Below, piece after piece: positions 1 to 5,030 of a DNA stretch of 5,030 nt; within the stretch, counting starts at the first letter, position 1; the number at the start of each line of letters is the position of its first letter. Below the pieces are notes generated by a model, which saw only the letters and a list, made by a program, of their open reading frames with translations, did no database searches and was not told the DNA's origin. The position numbers were made by a program, and so were the translations under genes. The stretch is from Candidatus Bathyarchaeota archaeon (GTDB lineage: Archaea > Thermoproteota > Bathyarchaeia > TCS64): the NCBI GenBank assembly GCA_013329615.1, contig DUKA01000066.1:1-5030 (forward strand), in the 5' to 3' direction.

Positions 1-43
1 GCGACGGCACGCATAGCTCGGAAACAAACGGAGAAGAAGAAGA

Positions 44-520
44 ATGGCAAACAAAGTAATGAAAAGAAAGTACATCATCGGACTATTCGTCCTGCTCGCG
101 ATGGCGACAGTAACCACCTACGCTTGGTCCGCAGAGGCCCCTCTAGCTACTGACCCGACAACAGTCTATGTGTCGGCCCCCGCAGGATCCACAACGACGA
201 TTAGCTCCTACAGCAGCAAGCCACTCGGCAAGAACAAGATTGAGATAAAATTCACCCTCAGTGCAAGTCCTACTAACTACGACTTTATGTTCATAGGGAC
301 AGATGGTGAAATACTCTCCGCAGATGTGGCCTATACCGTAGCTACGGCTGGTGGTACACAAACTGGACCAACAAGTGGTGTATATTCAGTTGCTTCAACC
401 GCTGTCTCTCAAGTGATTACTATCACCGATTCCACAAAAACTGGTAATCTCTGGAAGTCACTCACCAACGACGACGGCTCTGGCGACGAGTTCCATGGCT
501 TGATGATCGTCATCAAGTAA
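44..520 (+). CDS. Small secreted beta-rich protein, candidate TasA/camelysin-like filament subunit
   Basis: A 158-aa exported protein. The N-terminus is a signal sequence: basic n-region (K4, K7, R8, K9), hydrophobic core at about residues 10-23, then TTYAW. Cleavage after A27 (Thr at -3, Ala at -1) would match the TYA/TWA-then-aromatic style of SipW-processed proteins such as TasA; the alternatives after A30 or A32 are poorer (Trp at -3, or Pro at +1). The mature part (about 131 aa) is rich in Thr, Ser, Val, Gly and Ala, has alternating hydrophobic stretches, no cysteine, no second membrane segment and no N-glycosylation sequon. It ends in a strand-like GLMIVIK, as expected of an all-beta fold. 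The ATG at 44 is preferred because GGAGA lies at 30-34, ten bases upstream; the in-frame ATG at 59 is too far from it. The next gene, 50 bp downstream, is a signal peptidase, which supports a dedicated substrate-processing pair. It is shorter than TasA, so the fibre role is inferred; it could also be an unrelated small surface protein. Confidence 0.85.
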   Translation: MANKVMKRKYIIGLFVLLAMATVTTYAWSAEAPLATDPTTVYVSAPAGSTTTISSYSSKPLGKNKIEIKFTLSASPTNYDFMFIGTDGEILSADVAYTVATAGGTQTGPTSGVYSVASTAVSQVITITDSTKTGNLWKSLTNDDGSGDEFHGLMIVIK

Positions 521-557
521 TCACCCTAGCTGCAAACTAAAACAACCAGAAAAACTA

Positions 558-565
558 GAGGGGAG
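558..565 (+). promoter_or_regulatory. Ribosome binding site for the signal peptidase gene (TTG start)
   Basis: GAGGGGAG lies just upstream of the TTG at 571, with nine bases between the GAGG core and the start. This purine block supports initiation at the non-ATG codon; the next in-frame ATG is at residue 25, inside the first membrane segment. Confidence 0.7.
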
Positions 566-570
566 TAAGA

Positions 571-1419
571 TTGAACGGCGCGAAGATCTTTGCAGTCATC
601 TGCCTGGCGGCGGCAACCTCCGTCGCCAGCTTCCAGATACTGATGATCTTCCGCGGCAACCTCCCCTTCAACACACTGGTACCCTTCATAGGGATCAACG
701 GAGCAGTAATCGGCGGACTATTCTACCTCGGCATCGACGCCATAGGCGCCAACCAACCCGAGGGCCAAGTAGCAAAGAAGATACTACTAATCAGAGACAA
801 AGCGGGACGCGTACTATCGATAAGCAGAGCCGGCGGAGACAGCGTCTCCTCCGCATTCCCGAGTAAGAAGCCGCTCGAACTCCCCGCGGTCGACAGGAAG
901 GGCCAGGTCATCGGCCTATCCAAGACGATGATAGCACTCGGCCTAGTCATGGAGATCTTCCTATCCTTCCTACTAGTATCGGGAACATTCACGCCGCTAC
1001 TCATAGTCCAGACCGAGAGCATGGAACCAACGATAATGACCGGCGAGATGATCTGGATCCGGGGAGTATCCCCGACGGATGTCCGCGTCGGCGACATAAT
1101 CACATTTACACTACCACAAACCATCGCAATCGCGACTGGGGGAGCAGAAGCCCAGACGATCACCCACAGAGTAGTCGACATAATCTACAACGGTGACAAG
1201 ATCAACTTCAAGACAAAAGGCGACAACAACCCCATCGAGGACACATGGACGGTCACCAGCGACATGCTGGTCGGCAGATACGAGATGCAGGTCCCATACA
1301 TAGGCCCCATATTCACGACCCTCAAAACCCCTATGGGCATAGCCACAGTTCTAGCAGTTATACTGTTAGTCGTTGGGCTCCCCGAGATCAAAAAGTACGG
1401 AGGATTCAACGATGTCTGA
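571..1419 (+). CDS. Signal peptidase I, archaeal/ER (SipW-like) type, with two extra N-terminal membrane segments
   Basis: A 282-aa membrane serine protease that removes signal peptides from exported proteins. The catalytic set is visible: S150 in the box SMEPT, H199 in ITHRVVDI (His where the bacterial type has Lys) and D218 in TKGDNN. This is the Ser-His-Asp arrangement of the Sec11/SipW branch (family S26B). Predicted membrane segments are about 5-27, 33-57, 118-138 and 254-271. The usual N-terminal anchor is the third one, so residues 1-115 are an extension: two helices plus a basic loop (residues 61-117; K69, K70, R75, K77, R109, K110) predicted to face the cytoplasm. The catalytic domain then lies outside and the C-terminus (EIKKYGG) inside. 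The start is TTG, supported by a strong purine-rich ribosome site. It lies 50 bp after the small secreted protein and overlaps the next gene by 8 nt, so co-expression is likely. Its substrates are probably the flanking secreted proteins; this is inferred from position. Confidence 0.93.
   Translation: MNGAKIFAVICLAAATSVASFQILMIFRGNLPFNTLVPFIGINGAVIGGLFYLGIDAIGANQPEGQVAKKILLIRDKAGRVLSISRAGGDSVSSAFPSKKPLELPAVDRKGQVIGLSKTMIALGLVMEIFLSFLLVSGTFTPLLIVQTESMEPTIMTGEMIWIRGVSPTDVRVGDIITFTLPQTIAIATGGAEAQTITHRVVDIIYNGDKINFKTKGDNNPIEDTWTVTSDMLVGRYEMQVPYIGPIFTTLKTPMGIATVLAVILLVVGLPEIKKYGGFNDV
1399..1403 (+). promoter_or_regulatory. Ribosome binding site inside the signal peptidase gene, fixing the start of the zinc-knuckle gene
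   Basis: A perfect GGAGG sits eight bases before the ATG at 1412, within the last codons of the signal peptidase gene. It favours that ATG over the in-frame TTG at 1373 and suggests translational coupling across the 8-nt overlap. Confidence 0.8.
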
Positions 1420-2158
1420 CGAACGCAGATGCGCCTTCGTACACAGCAGACGCTGCTACGTCGAGGTGGACAACATACCACTCGACGTCTGCCAGCTCTG
1501 CGTCGAGGCCTGGAGGATCGACAGGGAACTCACCGCGAGGGAGGCACAGTACACCAACATCAACCAGGTACAGACCAGCCGCCTTCCCCAACTACAAACA
1601 GCCCCAACCCCCACAGTCACCGAGCACCAGAAAAGCCCAGAAGTCGACGAACAACTACGCCAACTAGACCAACTATTCCTAGAAGACTCGATAGACCCAC
1701 AGGAATACGTCAGACGCAGGACAAGCCTACTCAACGGGACACCATCCGATGCAAAGGTGCAGGAACCAAACCACGCCACACCCATGGACGCCGTTATGCA
1801 CAGCATACGCGTCATGGTCGTCGAGAAGACACTCGGCAAATACAAGACGGAAAAGCTCCCCGGGGACTGGGAGCAGCCCGAGTTCATGGAGAACAAGTTC
1901 TTCGCAAACCTCTTCCAGCTGATGGGGTCCCTCCCGGAGAAGCAGAAGGTAACCCTCCAGATCCAGAGCACAAAGGTAGCCGTACTGAGCTACAACGAGT
2001 CGAACATGGTCCTCCTCATCCTCGACGAAGAGGAGTCGGTCGAGACCATGAGAAACGAAGTACTCAAGATATCTCCCAATTTTGACTTGGAGAAGATAGA
2101 CGACGCGCTGAGGGCGGATAGGGTGCCATCAAAACCCTTATCCAAACCCCTCCCGTAA
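1412..2158 (+). CDS. Cytoplasmic protein with N-terminal zinc-knuckle-like motif, SHOCT-like hairpin and unassigned C-terminal domain
   Basis: A 248-aa protein with no signal peptide or membrane segment; I do not recognise it as a named family. Residues 7-30 hold C7, H11, C15 and a C27-x-x-C30 pair, spaced like a small zinc-binding ribbon or knuckle. A Gln/Thr/Pro-rich linker follows (about 46-78). Residues 79-108 (QLDQLFLEDSIDPQEY, then R-R-R, then LL) match the pattern of SHOCT-type short helical hairpins: a leucine helix, an acidic turn, a D/P-x-E-Y step and a basic helix ending in LL. Residues 125-235 form a mixed alpha/beta region; the hydrophobic strand MVLLILDEEES (199-209) followed by a helix recalls roadblock/longin-type folds, but that is only a resemblance. 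The tail is Pro/Lys-rich. The start is ATG 1412, given by GGAGG at 1399-1403. It overlaps the signal peptidase stop by 8 nt, so the two are probably translated together. A cytoplasmic regulatory or adaptor role for the peptidase or surface assembly is inferred from context only. Confidence 0.88.
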   Translation: MSDERRCAFVHSRRCYVEVDNIPLDVCQLCVEAWRIDRELTAREAQYTNINQVQTSRLPQLQTAPTPTVTEHQKSPEVDEQLRQLDQLFLEDSIDPQEYVRRRTSLLNGTPSDAKVQEPNHATPMDAVMHSIRVMVVEKTLGKYKTEKLPGDWEQPEFMENKFFANLFQLMGSLPEKQKVTLQIQSTKVAVLSYNESNMVLLILDEEESVETMRNEVLKISPNFDLEKIDDALRADRVPSKPLSKPLP

Positions 2159-2170
2159 ACGTTAAGCTAA

Positions 2171-2176
2171 AGGTGG
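2171..2176 (+). promoter_or_regulatory. Ribosome binding site for the Ig-like surface protein gene (TTG start)
   Basis: AGGTGG lies seven bases before the TTG at 2184 in the 25-bp gap between genes. This spacing favours the TTG over the in-frame GTG at 2190. Confidence 0.6.
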
Positions 2177-2183
2177 CAGACGC

Positions 2184-3992
2184 TTGTCGGTGAAAAATGA
2201 AAAAATCCGCCTTCTGGCGGTTTTAGTGCTTATACCAATCATCCTATCCAGCCTCGGCGCCGTCCTGAACGTGGGCGCCACCTACAATCAACTCATGTTA
2301 TCCCTCGGACCATCAAACCTCATAGCCGACGGCGCTGATCACAACTGCGTATTCGTGCAACTCGTAAACAACAAAGGCGAGCCAATACAAGCGCCGGAAA
2401 ACGTCACGATTACAGTGACTTCCTCACGGCTAGACGTCGGCACAGTCGAAGGCACGATCAATATTCCAGAGGGATCAAGCTTCGGGCGAGCAACGTTCTA
2501 TGCGACCAAGAATCCCGGTACGACCCTTATTGCCGCCACCGCCCCGGGCTATATGACGGGCGGCGCGGAGCTGACTACGGTTTCATCCGCGGTATCACCC
2601 CACCTGAAGATTTACCCCCTTCCCTCGATAGCCCCCGCGATAAATGGGACGAAGGGAAGTGTGGTCATAGAGATACTCAACGAACGAGGAATACCCTACC
2701 CGAGCACGGAGAACGTGACTATAAAACTAGCTACGAACTCCTCCGTCCTTACACTACCAAGCTCGGCAATGATACAGGCAGGGTCATACTACACAACCAT
2801 CAGCTACAATGTGAGAGGTAACTTCACCGTCGTAAATGGTACCTCTGTGACTCCATACGGCAACGTCACCCTATCAGCCCTAGCCCAGGGATTCCGACCC
2901 GATTCAGCAGTGATTCAGGTCATGAAACCCGGAAACGAAACCCGCAGATTATTCCTAGAGATCGGGCCGAGTAACATACTTCCCAAAGACTCGCTACGGG
3001 ACTCAGTGGTCGTATCGCTACTGGATAAAAACGGTGCCCCCGTTGTGCTAAATGGTACGGTGGCCGTATCCCTCTCATCTTCCGCCGATAAGACCGTAGC
3101 GATGGTCGATAGGAGCGTCACGATCGCCAACAACACCTACTATGCTTACGCCAACATGACGTCCATAGGCACAGGCAACTCACTGATCGCTGTGTCGGCC
3201 CAAGGTCTGGTTATAGACACCGCAACCATAACGGTGGACGGGTCCATTCAAACGAGGCTCGACTTATACATCAACCCAGACGGCATAATATTAGGCAATC
3301 CCCTCACACCGATCGTCACCATAGAGGCAGTCGACCAGAGAGGTGCCCCCGTCATCGTCGACGAAGACGTAAACGTCTTCCTATCAAGTTCCAACACTGC
3401 AATAGGTACCATCGCCCAATTTGTGATCATACCTAAGGGACACTACTATACTCAGGTTAAGGTAGAACCCGAATCCAAGGCAGGAACAATATCTATCGCC
3501 TCCTCCGCCAGAGGATTCGAACCCTCCAGTGACTCACTAACTACAATAGAACTCGTGATGAATGCTACACTCACAACTACGCGACCAACCAAGGTAAACG
3601 ATACGGTGACCGCCACAATACTCGTGGACCGCCTCGGCGCGCCCATAAAGGGTGCCTCTGTCACGTGGTCAGTCGTAGGCGGAGTCGTCAATACACAGGA
3701 GACAGCGACAAACGGCGATGGTCTCGCGACCGCTACATTCACCCAGACGAGCAGCACAATGAGAATCAGTGTACTCGTGACAAAGCCCGGCTACAAGGAC
3801 TTGCCACTGACCCGCCTTTCGACTATCCCCACACAACAGAGCACCGAACTAACCGTGAACATCCTCGGCCTCGTAGTACCCCTGTTCAACGTAATATTGG
3901 CCCTAGGCATCATCGTGATAGCCATCTTTGGCCTGTATATCTTCTTGAAGTACAGGAAAAAGAGCTCCGATAGACTCGAAGTTGTTGGATAG
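2184..3992 (+). CDS. Membrane-anchored surface protein with five Ig-like (invasin/Big-1-like) modules
   Basis: A 602-aa exported protein. Signal peptide: basic N-terminus (K4, K7, R9), hydrophobic core about 10-28, likely cleavage after VGA (A32). Five beta-rich modules follow at about 36-134, 140-247, 255-352, 357-457 and 459-548. Each contains an x-x-G-x-P turn (NKGEP, ERGIP, KNGAP, QRGAP, RLGAP) and, some 50-67 residues later, a xxG[FYL] turn (APGY, AQGF, AQGL, ARGF, KPGY). The fifth module looks most like bacterial Ig-like domain 1, with TNGDGLATATF near 510-519. A membrane helix spans about 563-588, followed by a basic stop-transfer and cytoplasmic tail (KYRKKSSDR). There are 13 N-x-S/T sequons (for example N73, N154, N177, N185, N290, N472), consistent with archaeal surface glycosylation, and only one cysteine (C55). 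It probably stands on the cell surface as a stalk, adhesin or anchoring partner for the small secreted protein encoded first in the cluster. No catalytic motif is seen. The start is TTG. Confidence 0.92.
   Translation: MSVKNEKIRLLAVLVLIPIILSSLGAVLNVGATYNQLMLSLGPSNLIADGADHNCVFVQLVNNKGEPIQAPENVTITVTSSRLDVGTVEGTINIPEGSSFGRATFYATKNPGTTLIAATAPGYMTGGAELTTVSSAVSPHLKIYPLPSIAPAINGTKGSVVIEILNERGIPYPSTENVTIKLATNSSVLTLPSSAMIQAGSYYTTISYNVRGNFTVVNGTSVTPYGNVTLSALAQGFRPDSAVIQVMKPGNETRRLFLEIGPSNILPKDSLRDSVVVSLLDKNGAPVVLNGTVAVSLSSSADKTVAMVDRSVTIANNTYYAYANMTSIGTGNSLIAVSAQGLVIDTATITVDGSIQTRLDLYINPDGIILGNPLTPIVTIEAVDQRGAPVIVDEDVNVFLSSSNTAIGTIAQFVIIPKGHYYTQVKVEPESKAGTISIASSARGFEPSSDSLTTIELVMNATLTTTRPTKVNDTVTATILVDRLGAPIKGASVTWSVVGGVVNTQETATNGDGLATATFTQTSSTMRISVLVTKPGYKDLPLTRLSTIPTQQSTELTVNILGLVVPLFNVILALGIIVIAIFGLYIFLKYRKKSSDRLEVVG
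2289..3827 (+). repeat. Five tandem Ig-like modules within the surface protein
   Basis: Diverged protein-level repeats of roughly 90-108 residues. Modules 1 and 3 also share a GPSN[LI] opening (residues 42-46 and 261-265). The distance from the GxP turn to the xxG[FYL] turn is 57 residues in modules 1, 3 and 4, 67 in module 2 (an insertion around 211-225 carrying N213 and N218) and 51 in module 5. No long exact DNA repeat was noticed, so the duplications look old. Confidence 0.75.
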
Positions 3993-3999
3993 GACGCGG

Positions 4000-4674
4000 C
4001 TAGGTTTCTATGTGTAGACCCTTGTGGTCGATCTCATACCTGTGGGTCTTACGGGTGTGATTCGTGCCGCGCATCTTGATGACCCTCATGTTGCGCCTGA
4101 GCATCCCCTCGTTGTCGAAGTTGTGCTCCATGAGTATGATGCCGTCGGCGACGAACTCCTCGATGCTCTCGCCTATCCTCTCACTCTTCCAAGGGATGTC
4201 CGTGATCGCGATGGTTGTGCAGCCCGTCTTCATGATAAGCCTGTAGAGAAGGCGTATGAGGTGACGCTTCTCGAACTCCGTTTCGAGCCCCATGGACATG
4301 GCAGTTATCGAGTCGACGACGAGCCTCTTCGCCTTAAACGTCGTCAACGCCTCGAAGATCTGGTTGAGCGCCGACTGTACCTCCGTCTCGCTGCCTATGC
4401 TGAGGTCGAGTATCTCTACCTTCTTCTTCGCGATGAGGGGTTCGAAGTCGAGTCCGAGCTTCTTGGCGTCCGTTATTAGGCGCTTTCGGGTCTCGGCGAA
4501 GCTCGCGTAGACGCCCGGCTCATCGTTTATGGCTCCCTCATAGATGAACTTGGTTGAGATCGTCGTCTTTCCGGCGCCGGGGTTACCCGCGAGTAGAACC
4601 ATGCTACTCCTCTGGAAGCCTCCCTCGAGGAGGGAGTCCATCTCCTTATTACCAGTCGAGACTCTATCGCTCAT
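4000..4674 (-). CDS. KaiC-like single-domain RecA-superfamily ATPase
   Basis: A 224-aa cytoplasmic ATPase of the archaeal KaiC-like group (one RecA-type domain; cyanobacterial KaiC has two). Visible parts, numbered from ATG 4674: substrate-fold lead-in with LLEGGF (15-20); Walker A GNPGAGKTT (30-38) with K36; a SFAET segment with E61, where KaiC has its catalytic glutamates; Walker B ending RLVVD (D121) followed by SITAM; then EEFVADGIIL (172-181) and the family-typical KMRGTNH (200-206) and RYEI near the end. No second domain or fused sensor is present. The ATG at 4674 is chosen because GGAG at 4685-4688 is ten bases away, while the in-frame TTG at 4683 would leave one base. It overlaps the upstream RHH gene by 11 nt, so the two form an operon. 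Archaeal relatives act in signalling and regulation, often through partner proteins; the partner here is unknown. It converges on the surface-protein gene with a 7-bp gap. Confidence 0.93.
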   Translation of the reverse strand: MSDRVSTGNKEMDSLLEGGFQRSSMVLLAGNPGAGKTTISTKFIYEGAINDEPGVYASFAETRKRLITDAKKLGLDFEPLIAKKKVEILDLSIGSETEVQSALNQIFEALTTFKAKRLVVDSITAMSMGLETEFEKRHLIRLLYRLIMKTGCTTIAITDIPWKSERIGESIEEFVADGIILMEHNFDNEGMLRRNMRVIKMRGTNHTRKTHRYEIDHKGLHIET

Positions 4675-4882
4675 CGTCGTCAAGCTCCAAACTCAGATCA
4701 GGCGACCTTATTGTCGTTGGGAGCGCCTGGCTCCGTTTTAGTTCCAGTATTATTAGGTTGCGCAGCCACTCTGAGACGTTTAAACCTTCTCTGTGAGACA
4801 TCTGCTCGACGATGTCCCTGATCGCCGGGGTTACCCTCGTGGCAAGAAGAACGTTCTTCGGCGTGCCCGTCTTCTTAGGCAT
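4664..4882 (-). CDS. CopG/Arc-like ribbon-helix-helix protein, putative DNA-binding regulator
   Basis: A 72-aa protein with a ribbon-helix-helix pattern: basic N-terminus (PKKTGTPK), strand VLLATRV (11-17), helix 1 starting TPAIRDIVEQM (18-31), the turn REGLNVS (31-37) and helix 2 starting SEWLRNLI and running to about R50. The alternating side chains of the strand (L13, T15, V17) would face DNA in a dimer. The C-terminal 20 residues are extra and end in an acidic LELDDDER tail, which could contact a partner. It is the first gene of a two-gene operon with the KaiC-like ATPase (11-nt overlap). The start ATG at 4882 has GGGGGAT just upstream on the minus strand (4891-4897). It may autoregulate from the AT-rich region upstream or act with the ATPase; an antitoxin-type role is less likely, since its partner is an ATPase rather than a toxin. 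Target sites are not known. Confidence 0.82.
   Translation of the reverse strand: MPKKTGTPKNVLLATRVTPAIRDIVEQMSHREGLNVSEWLRNLIILELKRSQALPTTIRSPDLSLELDDDER
4685..4688 (-). promoter_or_regulatory. Ribosome binding site for the KaiC-like gene, inside the RHH gene
   Basis: GGAG on the minus strand, ten bases before the ATG at 4674, within the coding region of the RHH gene. It decides the ATG start over the TTG at 4683 and suggests translational coupling. Confidence 0.55.
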
Positions 4883-4925
4883 ATTACTCTATCCCCCAGC
4901 GGATGCACATACAGGTGGCACGACT

Positions 4926-4960
4926 CTTAATTTAACTGATTACGTCTACTAATTTTTAAG
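4926..4960 (-). promoter_or_regulatory. Candidate archaeal promoter (two possible TATA boxes) for the RHH-KaiC operon
   Basis: On the minus strand, CTTAAAAATT (4951-4960) and GTTAAATTAAG (4926-4936) both resemble archaeal TATA boxes. The first has an AAAC purine-rich stretch just upstream that could serve as a BRE. Transcription starting about 25 nt downstream would give leaders of roughly 47 or 23 nt to the ATG at 4882. The flanking 5-base arms CTTAA (4926-4930) and TTAAG (4956-4960) form a loose inverted repeat that an RHH dimer might use, but AT-rich chance matches are common. Confidence 0.4.
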
Positions 4961-5030
4961 TGTTTAATATAATCCAGCAAACCTAATATCTTATTTTCCT
5001 CTTATTTCCCCTTTTTAGAAAAACACTTGT
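4961..5030. other. AT-rich, gene-free end of the window with a polypyrimidine tract
   Basis: No coding sequence is seen. On the plus strand, 4990-5015 is almost entirely T and C (with two single A interruptions), ending in CTTTTTAG; on the minus strand, GTTTTTC lies near 5019-5025. Such T-runs can end archaeal transcripts, so the tract may terminate a gene lying beyond the right edge, but no transcript that would need it is visible here. Confidence 0.35.

Noticed and set aside
3..59. Possible 3' end of an upstream gene running in from the left edge and overlapping the start of the 158-aa protein gene
   Set aside because: The 18-codon tail is acidic and plausible, but a second frame closes at 14-16 as well and there is too little sequence to choose either.
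521..570. Terminator or attenuator between the small secreted protein and the signal peptidase
   Set aside because: The 50-bp gap has no stable hairpin and no T-run, only an A-rich stretch and the ribosome site.
723..1181. Open frame antisense to the signal peptidase
   Set aside because: It is a mirror of a gene with a full catalytic motif set; the product shows no domain.
1373..1411. TTG-initiated 13-residue N-terminal extension of the zinc-knuckle protein
   Set aside because: GGAGG at 1399-1403 is correctly placed for ATG 1412, and the extension lies wholly inside the peptidase coding region.
1456..1971. Open frame antisense to the zinc-knuckle gene
   Set aside because: Ser/Trp/Cys-rich product with no recognisable features opposite a well-supported gene.
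1429..2085. 218-codon open frame overlapping the zinc-knuckle gene on the same strand
   Set aside because: The product is a low-complexity Arg/Thr/Pro/Gln-rich string, typical of a shadow frame; it lacks the ribosome site and motifs of the real frame.
4024..4479. 151-codon plus-strand open frame opposite the KaiC-like gene
   Set aside because: The opposite strand has unmistakable Walker A and B motifs; this frame gives an Arg/Leu/Glu-rich shadow product.
1..5030. CRISPR array, tRNA/rRNA, insertion sequence or attachment site
   Set aside because: No regularly spaced exact repeats, no cloverleaf-like or rRNA-like sequence, no transposase and no terminal inverted repeats were seen on either strand.

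Overview
The window looks archaeal, most likely from a TACK-type (Thermoproteota or related) lineage. The evidence is a signal peptidase with the Ser-His-Asp catalytic set of the archaeal/ER type, a single-domain KaiC-like ATPase, a CopG-like ribbon-helix-helix protein, a large Asn-glycosylation-rich surface protein with a C-terminal anchor, Shine-Dalgarno sites in front of ATG and TTG starts, and an AT-rich archaeal-style promoter upstream of the minus-strand pair. Phylum is an inference; no rRNA or marker gene is present.

Layout: positions 44-3992 (plus strand) hold four tightly packed genes. In order they are: (1) a 158-aa secreted beta-rich protein whose signal sequence ends in a SipW-type TYA/W motif; (2) a 282-aa signal peptidase I with two extra N-terminal membrane segments; (3) a 248-aa cytoplasmic protein with an N-terminal Cys/His zinc-knuckle-like motif, a SHOCT-like helical hairpin and an unassigned C-terminal domain, whose start overlaps the end of gene 2; and (4) a 602-aa exported protein with five Ig-like modules, 13 N-glycosylation sequons and a C-terminal membrane anchor. 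Positions 4000-4882 (minus strand) hold a two-gene operon, a 72-aa ribbon-helix-helix protein followed by an overlapping KaiC-like ATPase. It converges on the plus-strand cluster with only 7 bp between stop codons. Positions 4883-5030 are AT-rich, gene-free and probably carry the promoter of that pair.

Interpretation: the plus-strand cluster reads as a self-contained cell-surface system, with a small secreted subunit, a dedicated processing peptidase, an anchored Ig-like surface protein, and a cytoplasmic zinc-binding accessory. This parallels bacterial TasA/SipW matrix-fibre loci and the TasA-related bundling pili described in Pyrobaculum. The filament assignment is inferred from the signal-sequence motif, size and neighbourhood, not from a demonstrated fold. 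The minus-strand RHH/KaiC pair could be a regulatory module for this locus or an unrelated neighbour.
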